From Halichondria panicea (lineage: Eukaryota; Porifera; Demospongiae; Suberitida; Halichondriidae): DNA of 64,000 bases. Below the pieces are notes generated by a model, which ran no database searches, had not been told where the DNA came from, and saw only the letters and a program-made list of their open reading frames with translations. How positions within the stretch are numbered: the stretch's first letter is position 1; every line of letters begins with the position of its first letter. The position numbers were made by a program, and so were the translations under genes. The stretch is from the NCBI RefSeq assembly GCF_963675165.1, contig NC_087379.1, positions 4,031,442 through 4,095,441 on the forward strand. The letters are read 5' to 3'. Positions 44,396-54,300 of this stretch are shown here, piece after piece.

Positions 44396-45086
44396 CTCTA
44401 ATAATAGACTGCATGTATATAATTAATAGAATTGCAATATGGGATTAATAGCATAAGTAACCATACTATTGATTTCTAATCGTGAATGATGAAGTTCTCT
44501 GCAGTTTTTATTAACATTTTCGGCCACGGGAGTTATTCGAAAACAATACGTTGTCGTTGACAGCGTGCAATTTTGTCCTCCCCCGGGACACCCCTGAATT
44601 AAACGCTTCCCCCTCCCAGCTAAGAATCCTGTATGAAACCCTGTTAAATGAAAGCACCACAAGTGCTGATGCCTCGGTGGAGATGCCAGAGCTATACATA
44701 ACATAAAGCTCTACTAATACTAAATAGCTTTTATACATACTCCTAGTATTTACCATAAAAAGTTCTATTATACTGCATGTAACAGCGGCAATTGACTATG
44801 CGGCTTAGCAACCAGATGATATTTTCCAAAAGGGGGTGAAATGGCGGAAAGAGTGTAGCAACGTTATGACTAAATGTAAAAACTGATAAGAAGCTGTACG
44901 TAAATGCAGCACTATACAAATCTAGACATAGGCTTGAAACCCGTCCTCCCTTCTTTTGGGTGGACGGGCCACGGTTAGGGTTAGAGGCGTATATAGGAGC
45001 AGTATGGAAGCAATATCACCCCATCACGCATTTTGTGGTTTGCAGGACAACTCTCACACGGCAACTTGCCAGTATTGGTGCTGCGT
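44396..45086. other. Repeat-filled gap after the transposase gene
   Basis: It contains a repeat shared with 29341-29386 (AATTAAACGCTTCCCCCTCC and following AGCTAAGAATCCTGTA), the short third copy of the 18835 repeat (44648-44745), and a degenerate TIR end of the 31759 family (about 44937-44990, AACCCGTCCTCCCTTCTTTT). Confidence 0.6.
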
Positions 45087-45144
45087 GAATGCTAGATAGG
45101 GCTGCAACCCGTCTCCCTTTTTGGAGGCGGGCCACGCCCATCTA
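45087..45144 (+). mobile_element. Solo right end of the 31759-type element
   Basis: The 58 bp match the right terminus of 31759-32103 (GAATGCTAGATAGGGCTGCA ... GGCGGGCCACGCCCATCTA) with two differences. No paired left end and no target duplication were found. Confidence 0.8.
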
Positions 45145-45152
45145 CCCCCTAC

Positions 45153-45308
45153 CTTGGGCAGCAGCCATTCCATTGAGGTTCTTCTCGATAAAGAGATAAG
45201 GTCCATCCCAATCACAATCCTCAGACCACCGCCTTTGGGTATCACAAATGAATGAGTAGCCAGCCCAGCAGACAATGGTGGAGACACTGCTCTGCCCTCA
45301 GGGGTTGT
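45153..45308 (-). CDS. Candidate coding exon, unrecognised
   Basis: An open 52-codon segment between a CAAG acceptor and a GTAGGG donor codes GRAVSPPLSAGLATHSFVIP and GLRIVIGMDLISLSRRTS. The codon pattern looks coding. It may be an upstream exon of the gene at 34662-36627, which would place the transposase gene within an intron of that gene. This is speculative. Confidence 0.35.
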
Positions 45309-45559
45309 CTTGTGTTGGAGAGAAGACACAATAATATACATATAACCTCCAATACGTGTATTTTTACTCTCCAATGCACTTGTACTTCCTCACCTGTGAT
45401 ACTCTGTAGAGTGCTGTCTTTGTCTATTTAGCACTGCCCTAAGGTATAGTATAGTAGCTAGCTACCTGGACCCCAGGCCGTACTTATTTGTATTTCTATA
45501 TTTTATTTGTATTTCTATATAAAGCACAGAGCCCAGCCCCTTTTTTCTGAGCTGACCTC

Positions 45560-45785
45560 TGACCCGTTTTATCTCGCTGACCTCTGAACTCCAGTACTAC
45601 GTCATCCGGATGCCCAGCCCATCTGACCTCTGACCCAGACATGTCGTCATCCGGATTCTCATTTGCAAGCCCAACCCTTTTCAGTAAGGCACTGAAAATC
45701 CAAGACCACCACTAGAGAGCACTAATCAAGGTCTATCATCAGGTATATTAAAACATCGGCCGTAAATCGGATCGCTGGCTATACC
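45560..45785 (-). repeat. Inverted copy of the 33220-33525 segment
   Basis: It ends about 20 bp before the ATG of the secreted protein at 45806, so it contains or abuts that gene's promoter. See 33220. Confidence 0.8.
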
Positions 45786-45805
45786 TTATATTTTTGCCAA
45801 GAGCG

Positions 45806-47512
45806 ATGAAGCTGATTTTAGCTACAATCTGTTTCCAAATTATCTTTGCCTACTTGGTAATGGGCCAGAGAGAATGTGTCCCTGACCCTTGTGAATCAGC
45901 CGAGTGCCCTCGCTTCCTTAATGCTGATTGCAGAATTGATCCAGAAAATTGCACTGTCAAGTTTTTTTGGGGAGAAAGAAACGTCTCTGATCAATGTGCA
46001 GTGCCGACTTGTGACACAAGACAATGTGGAAAAAGTCGAGACTGCATAGAGAATGTTTTTCCACCTAGCTGCCCACAAGACAATCCGGAATGCCGACAAT
46101 ACATAAAAACCAGGTGCATGTTGAGACCTCAGTCGAGACCACTAACCTGTAATGATGTAAAATGTGAAGCTGGAATGACTTGTCACTTTCGAGAACGTGG
46201 AGATAGTTTTCCACCAGTAGTGCGATGCATACCTTCTGTACCGAAAGACTGCTCTGAGCTGAAATGTGACGATGGGTCCAGGTGTGTTCTGCAAGGTAGA
46301 AGGCCATTCTGTGTTCCCAGTGTCACTACTAGTCCTCCGACTACTACTAAACCTAACGATTGCTCTGAACTAAACTGCAAGCAAGATGAGATGTGCATTA
46401 TAAGTGGCACTACACCAACTTGTGTTCCCTTCACTACCCCTACGCCAGCTCCTGACTGCTCTGAGTTTGAGTGTAAAGATGATGAGATGTGTGTGCTAAG
46501 AGAAATGTCACCAATTTGCATACCTGCAACCCCATTTACGACAGTAACTACACCGACAAGTACAACTCCAAACTTTAATGTCATGGCGGAGTCTTGTAGC
46601 GAGCTAGATTGTCTTGCTTTTTTCACAGTATGTAATCAAGTCAATGCAAACTTTGCAGTTTGTGAAGAGCCTACGGAATGCACGGATGAGTTCAATGAGA
46701 GGTGCATGGACATTCATCTCGTTTGTGGTGGTACATCATTTGATACTGTAACTTGTGTTGTTCCATCCAGCTGCAACCAACTCACATGTAATGAAGAGCA
46801 AAATTGTATTGAATTTACATCTGGTAACAACATCATAGCACAATGTATAGAAAATACAGGTCCTATGTTCAGCTTGCGTTGTGAAGATCTCTCATGTCCA
46901 GAAGGTCAGGGTTGCCTAGCCAATGATTATCCTTCACTAAATCTTATTTTCGCTTCATGCATTGCCAATGACGTTTTGGATAGCATCGCTATCAGTATTG
47001 AATTGGCTTCGAGGATCCCGCAAACATGCTCCTCTCTTGAATGTGGAAATGAGAGTTGTATTGATATACAGAGAAATGAAAACCAGGTTCTCCAATCGTG
47101 CATTCCTCAAAATTGCTTAACTAATATGAACTGTTCAGCTGTCTTTGATCAATGCGTCTCCCTTACTGATCTCGACTTATTAGCTGCTCCTGAGTCAATT
47201 TGCGTACCAACAGTATTTCAAGCATTGGTAACCAATAAATCATGCAAAGAAAATGAAAGAGTTTGTTCAGAGGGCTTGGAGTGCCAAGATGTATATATAG
47301 ACGGGAACCTTATCGGCACAGTTTGTAATACTCCAGTACCACCACTTGGCAGAACGTGTGACGAAATTGAGTGTATAGGTGAAAATGTAGGTTGTGTAAT
47401 AAACGAGATTCCTAGTAGGCCTGATTTGGCCCAACTGGCTTCGTGTATTGACAATTTCGATGTAATAACTACGAGCATTATATCAGGACTTCGTGCTCTT
47501 GGCCTGATTTGA
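45806..47512 (+). CDS. Intronless secreted cysteine-rich repeat protein
   Basis: A single open frame of 568 residues. The ATG at 45806 opens a signal peptide (hydrophobic residues 3-19, cleavage likely before QREC). Residues 21-60 form a module DPC...CP...FFWGERNVSDQC, like the DPC...ARFFIGKKEV module in the gene at 21139-24688. Then come degenerate repeats of about 40 residues, each starting with C-S-E-L/F-x-C followed by C-(V/I)...P-x-C-(V/I)-P, with Thr/Pro-rich linkers between the first ones. No transmembrane segment or GPI signal is clear. The terminal ILISGLRALGLI-type tail is mildly hydrophobic. Function unknown; an extracellular binding or matrix role is a guess. Lack of introns in an intron-rich neighbourhood suggests retroposition or a single large exon. 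Confidence 0.8.
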   Translation: MKLILATICFQIIFAYLVMGQRECVPDPCESAECPRFLNADCRIDPENCTVKFFWGERNVSDQCAVPTCDTRQCGKSRDCIENVFPPSCPQDNPECRQYIKTRCMLRPQSRPLTCNDVKCEAGMTCHFRERGDSFPPVVRCIPSVPKDCSELKCDDGSRCVLQGRRPFCVPSVTTSPPTTTKPNDCSELNCKQDEMCIISGTTPTCVPFTTPTPAPDCSEFECKDDEMCVLREMSPICIPATPFTTVTTPTSTTPNFNVMAESCSELDCLAFFTVCNQVNANFAVCEEPTECTDEFNERCMDIHLVCGGTSFDTVTCVVPSSCNQLTCNEEQNCIEFTSGNNIIAQCIENTGPMFSLRCEDLSCPEGQGCLANDYPSLNLIFASCIANDVLDSIAISIELASRIPQTCSSLECGNESCIDIQRNENQVLQSCIPQNCLTNMNCSAVFDQCVSLTDLDLLAAPESICVPTVFQALVTNKSCKENERVCSEGLECQDVYIDGNLIGTVCNTPVPPLGRTCDEIECIGENVGCVINEIPSRPDLAQLASCIDNFDVITTSIISGLRALGLI

Positions 47513-47804
47513 GTGATCTTCATGATCAGGATTGATTGATTTGTGGCATTGTGGCATGCTAATTATTGTCTATAGCTAGTTGCATCTCCCTTGCATGCAT
47601 GGACTAAATACTATAATTACATACTGAGATTTTGCTGCCTAGAAACGAGTGAATATGTGACTACAATATATTATAAGCTGGCGGTGTGGCAGATGGCAAT
47701 AGCACGTATCTACCCAAGTGTTATAATTGGGCCCCACTCGACCATGCGTGCATCTATATAATTATATAGTGGACCAAGATGTGTTATTAGTTAACTCTAT
47801 CATG

Positions 47805-48170
47805 TACAATATCGCACAGACATGCATGAACAATATGTACACTATTATTGTATATAGCCATCGGAAGATCACATCATATGCATGCACGACAATTGAACAC
47901 AACGGCACATTTGCCATCATTGTACAATATCGCACAGACATGCATGAACAATAATAACATGCACTATTATTGTATATAGTCATCGGAAGATCACACCTTA
48001 TAATTATGCATGCATACACGACAATTGAACACAACGGCACATCTGCCATCATTGTACAATATCGCACAGACATGCATGAACAATAATATGTACACTATTA
48101 TTGTATATAGTCATCGGAAGATCACACCATATATGCATGCACGACACAACGGCACATCTGCCATCATTGT
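47805..48170 (+). repeat. Tandem repeat, three units of about 118-132 bp
   Basis: Units start at about 47805, 47923 and 48055 with TACAATATCGCACAGACATG and include ATCGGAAGATCACA and AACACAACGGCACAT. The copies are over 90% alike by eye. Intergenic. Three near-equal inverted words (ATTATTGTATAT) give local stem-loop potential. Confidence 0.9.
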
Positions 48171-48381
48171 CTTTAACCTTATTCTTATGGCTTGTAGTTG
48201 TACGTGAGAGTAACAATTTACACACAATCATTTTGTTCATGCAGCTATAATTATAATTATCACGTTGATTTCCGAATTAACAGTGTTGTCAAGGATTCAC
48301 CAGTCATATAATTGTGGCTCTAAGATAAAATCATATATTCAGGCATGACTCAAATATCATTCCATTGGTGGTAAAAAAATA
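48171..48381. other. Gap downstream of TBC1D9 stop
   Basis: AT-rich; probably the TBC1D9 3' UTR. No other feature seen. Confidence 0.4.
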
Positions 48382-51300
48382 CTATAATGGTGATGTGGCT
48401 ATTACTGTTCTAGTGTAGCTACTGAGAATAGGATCTACACTACTAGCTCCAGTCAAATCTAACAAGTTCTGCTCAGCAAAAAACTGACAAAGTTCGGGTT
48501 CTTGATTTAACCCCGACACAAACTGCTCAAACGTTAAAAACCATTTTTCTTGGACTTCAGAGTCATTTCCTACGTCCAACGTGAGAGAGTTCGATAAACT
48601 ACTGGTAGACGAACTACCAAGTGATTTAGTGATACACTGATGTGCTTCTTGAGGTGGAACTTTAATGTTGGAGTGTTCATGTTCACCAGCACCAGCCAAT
48701 TCTTGGTCTTCACTTACATGTATCTTCAAAATTTTTAAGTCAGGCAAAATTTGTGAGTTTGGTGTGTCTCTTTTGTCGGACAGTAACTGTTTTTTATCGT
48801 TAGAGATTGGTTCAATCTTGTTTTTCTCTGAATCAGAGCCCATAACGTCGTCAACACAGGATATTTCAGCAATGCTTGGGACAGTCGCCTCTTCAGACGT
48901 TTGAACATTGCTTGCGACTGGGCCTTCGATATTTCTCTCTCCTTCACGTAACAAATTCGATGCCACGATTCCCATTGCATGAAATAACTCATTTTTCTCT
49001 GGGAAATCTTGAAGAAGTGTGTACAGTGTCTTGCATAGTTGAATGAATTCACTCTAGAGAAACAAACCAAAGACAATTGTCTTAACTATGTTATTGTAGT
49101 TGCATGCTTTTTCCTTTTTACAATCACTAATTATCAAATCCTGTCTGTAGTGTCAGGTGTGTGTACACTAGACATAACTACAAGTTAATTAAAACTTTGT
49201 ACTCCATACATGGATGTACATGGTAGCGTTATACCTGTTTGAGAGGTGGTGGATCGTAACTGACATCAAGAGGTGAGTGTGAATCATTAGTGGCAGGTTT
49301 GGATTGCATTTCTGTACATGAAAATTATAATCTTACCAAAACTCTATACACTACATGTATAATAACGGTCAAGAAATACTTTTTGACATAACACAGACAT
49401 GCAAACCTGGTTCTTTGGCCGAAACGGTATGATCTGAGTCAGCTGGTTTAGCCTCAGGTACTGGGGTATTTCGTTCTGTATCTTCATCATAAAATACTTT
49501 CAAAGGTTGCGACGCAGACGGAGCATCCAAATCTATGAAGCAGGGTGTTACAGAGTGTAGAAAAGATTTAAGAGAGCATGAAATTGCACAGTCAAAGTCT
49601 GTTGGGTTCACAAGATCAACTACATGTACGTACATGTACGTACACTGTACAGTACAACAGAAACTTCAATCATACGTACAATAAAAATTGGGGCAAGGAC
49701 AGCACATGTACTTGATAGGATATCACAGGGGGATACATGTACATATATGAAGAAGTGCTGAATGGGGTGTGTACAACTGTTCCATATTAGTTCCCATACT
49801 CATCTAACAGATACATGTAATTATTAGTTAGCTGATAGGGTTCTCCAGCGCTGAACCATTTTCCCTAATAGTTTCTTATAAACCGTCAATTTATAGACTA
49901 CACACTTACCACTTTCTTTAGCGGTCGAGCTGTTTTCCAAGGACTCTTGCATCATGGTCTTTTTACGTGTAGTGAGCTCCTTGATGTGGAGTATGCACAG
50001 CAGCTTCAATCTCTCTTGGAGGGTAGCTCTACTCATTATTCCAAAGAGCTCAACAAACCGGTGGAAGTTCATCTGACCAGTACAATCTGGATCCACAAGC
50101 TGTGCAAAGAAAACATCAATAGTTGGTCGAACGTGCAGTATGCAGGACTTACCCTAAACGCTCGCTTTGCTACTGTTTTGGAGTGTTCCCCAAAGTTCCA
50201 AGGAGAGAGGTATTGAAAGAGCATCACAAACCGTTCCACATCCATCGTCGGCTCTTGCTTAGAATGGGAGTAGCTAGTTTTCTGGAACTTGGCACCACGC
50301 CCCCAGAATGTGGCCTGTCTATGGCCCTCCTGTAGTTACAGAGATCCAGTATAGTTGTACATACCCACAGTCACATACATGTATTATTGCAGCATATTTC
50401 ACATGATACATACGAACTGTACATTAAGGCCTATTTCTCAATAATATGCACACAATTACATAATTACATAAAAAACTTGGACACAGTTCAGAGTGTATAG
50501 AATCTGACATTATTACTACAGGTCTACATTGCAAATGTGCAACACAAATACAAACTAAGCAACAGTGTTTAAACTCTAGGTCGCAAAACAGACACGAATG
50601 CGAATGCTATACATTGTACTACATGTACATTCTAAGAGCATAATTTACTTGAAACCATTTGAAGAGTTCTTCGAGTTCTTTCCTGTTGAATTTTGAGCCT
50701 TCCATGGATGCCCTGAGAATAGATTTTTTGCTGGACTCGAGGAGCGTCTGACCCACTTCCAATCGAGCAGAGTTCCTCATCTTCTCAATTGTCTCGTTGC
50801 TGATAAACCCGTATGTCTCGTATGACTGCTTCAAGAGGTCAGACACAGACACATGAGTGGGACGCTGTGCATGGGAAATAACATGGCAAACGTAGACATA
50901 AAAGTTCACGTTGCTGCCAAAGTGCATCCAGTCTAGAGAGTAGAATACCAAAAATGTGTGAGTAGTTGTACATGTACTTAAATGTAAATATCTTATGACT
51001 AAGATGATACCATTGTGTAGGTGAATGAATAAGCTACAACATATCTAAAGGCGTTTCCATGACAACATAAGGTGGTGGGTTTATGGTGATATAAAACAGT
51101 AAACAATTGTTATAGTGGGTAATCGGTTAGGGAGAGAAAAGGCCAACGGTTTCCGGCTAAGGTGTGGGACTTTTTCACAACATCGGCTGTCTTATGAAAG
51201 CTAGATTCGATGTTGCTTAAATATCTATACATCCTCCGCAGTGCTCAAAATTGCTAGTTTTTAGTGCCGTTTCGGTTTGGGGAGAGATTTGAAGAAGATG

Positions 51301-54300
51301 AAATGACATGGCTAACGTAGACATAAAAAATAATTTTTCACGTTGCTGCCAAAGCAACATAATTATATGTACATGAAAAGAGCATACCTTGATGTGATCT
51401 TCATCCAAAACTTTGTACTCTTGGGACAGCTTTTTGCCAATACTGCAGAAATTCATAGTCAGTACACTACGCATAAAATAAAGAATGCCATTGCAAATGG
51501 ACGATATAGAGATCAATAGGACTAGCAATTCATGCCAAAGCGCCGCATGGTAAAACCATAATTTTTATACTGAAATAAAGTTCATATAATAGTGTGCCAT
51601 ACGTACCTGGATAGGAAGTCATTGAGGATGGCTATGGCATCAGCCTCGTCACTGCTGCTCAACATGGCTGTCTCCACAAACTTGAGCACCATCAATGACA
51701 CCTGGAATATCACCTGCAGTCATGGAAACAATGTAAGTGTGTGAATACTGGCCAAAAACAATAAAACGGCTGACACCTCCAGAGTGGTATCATACACAGT
51801 AAAAAGAAAAGAGAACATTTACTATGTTAAGTACACAAATCCGAGAAATACCCTCTTCAAATGGATACTTGTACCGGTACCATATAGAGGGTATAGCAAA
51901 TGAACTATAATTGGTTTGACAATCACGCTGCAGAGCATTATTGATTACGTATGAGATTGTATTTTAATTGGAAATTTATAATTTGGCTACCAATCACAAA
52001 AATAATTTTTTTAAATTCACCTATACACTACATAATTATATTGGTATTATTATATTCAACGGACCTTTGCTCCATCAATAAAGAAGCAGTCTATGATGTT
52101 GACTGCGACACGGTTATCCATGACAGAGAGGAAGAGAGTGAGGAACCAGCTAAGAGAGATCATGGCCATGATCTGAAGCTTGTGCTTGAGCAGGGTGTAG
52201 AGTTCAGGCAAGTGCTTCTCAGTCAGCCACTCAAACACAACTAAATGAGAACGACATAAATAAATATATACATGTAGAGTTGCTGTAAGTGTACAGTCCC
52301 ATATCACACAATGTGAGAACCAATAACCAAGTTTGTACCCTGGATCCACACCACTCGTAGTACTACATGTAAATTGTCAGTGCTCTGTTATAGTGTCTCA
52401 GAAGGAACACAGCTAGACAACATACAGAGGTGGAAACGGTCTGGGACTAGGGAGTAAATTAACTCACCCTGGTCTATCTGTGCTCCTACAACTCTGGAGT
52501 TGTAATACTCAGGCAGCATGACTTCACAGACTACAGAGAGTAGCCAGAAGGCCTCTTCCTCATTGGCATGGAGTAGGAACACTGACGTGATAATGTTCAT
52601 AGCCTGGCAATAGCCTGAGGGTGTAAACGCAACATGAAAGTTACATACATGTACATGTACATGTACGTACTGTACAGTCGTAGATACGTACTCGGTGCAT
52701 ATATATATATATGTTCACATTCTAAAAAAACAATCTCTCAAATGAAACGATAACCAGATCACTCACCAATGTTGGGGTTGTGCAGTGCGTATGCCCTGAG
52801 GACTCTTCTAAGGGTGTCAATGCCTTTGTCCTGCTGGTAGGCAGGGTGCTCTGGTAGGGAGCGATGAAGATCCCTCTCTATCTCCTCAAACGTAAACAGT
52901 TTCTCTCCGTAGCTGCGCTCCAGCAGCTCTGCATAAAGACCAGGGTTGGCCTCCATACAATCCAGGGCACCTACAGTGTTTGAGCCAATTTGTTCACACT
53001 GTACTTTTACGGCACAATCAATGCACCATAAACTACTGTCACATGACTATGATGCTTCTACAGTTGTACGTACGTTTCATGTCTGATGTAAGATCTGCCG
53101 AACAGTTTATTGCTAACCTGAGTACACCATCCAGATCTCGACCCGGTACTTTTCTGGGATGCCTTTCTGAGCCATGTCCACGTGCTCCCTGATTCGGTAC
53201 ATAGACACTCCTCTGGTGAAGAAGAAAATATAAGAATAATGATTGTATCCATGTACGCACAACATAACCATAGATAGAAAAAGGTATTGGAAACGATGTA
53301 CCCTCGAAGTACCATCCGTGTTTCCCCGCGGTTTTAATCGAGGCTTACTTCCAACGTGGGGGTCTAAACATGAATAATTCATGAGAATTGTTTTTGCTGC
53401 CTGTAAAAAGTCCACGAACAGTTCTGCTGCTAAACATCAACTTCATCAAATACTTGGGGCCATTTGGGACACAGCACACTACTTAGTGACAGAACCTTAA
53501 TTAGCTATATAGTACGTAGCTAAAATAACACAAGCATGAATAATCGCTCTGTGTTAGACTAGCTACTTCACGACAATCAGGATTATATTTTCTTCATTTT
53601 CAAATGATACTCACCAGCATACTAGTTTAAGTGTTAGAGGGGTCTTTGAGACGCATGCATAGGACTCAATAAGTTTTGCGGGAAACTTATGTTCCCAAGG
53701 TAGAAGTGAAACACGGATTGTTTCTGAGCTACCAAATAGACTTCATTATAGAAGCATCACGTGAACCACTTCCTTTGCCAATCCCTCTCTCTTCTATCTA
53801 TGATATAACACTGTAGCATTCAGAAAGTACAGTATATGTACAGCAGAACAAATTCCCACAGTGAATACATACTGTAAAGCGGTTGAGAGATCACATGTTT
53901 ACGACCATACAGAATTCTTTAATGTAGCAATTACAAAACAGTTTAGGAACAGACATGTGTATTACACAGTTACATGTAGGGTTAGGGTAAGACAGACAGA
54001 CAAGGTTTCCTACCGTCCATTTTCGGTGAAGCTCATTTCCCACATGTTTTCCTTGACCTTCTGTTTTGCCTCATGGTGTGGGGAATGAGGTAAGTCAATT
54101 GTTGACAGCAGAGCAGGCTCAGGAACAAACTGGGCCCCAGCTTTCCTGTAATCACGAGGAGTGGAATATGACTCAAACAAAATGGCTATAAACTTACAAC
54201 GGTACATAAACTCTTGTGGAGTCTCTATGTCACATTGAGGCCTAAATACACAGTCATGCATATCCACGCTTACCTACAAAGCACCAGAAATGTTTTAGGA

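Noticed and set aside
31759-45144. One 13.4-kb autonomous transposon bounded by the 31759 left TIR and the 45087-45144 right TIR
   Set aside because: The 31759 left end already has its own right end and exact 9-bp duplication at 32103-32112, and the sequence after 45144 does not repeat gggttgaat.
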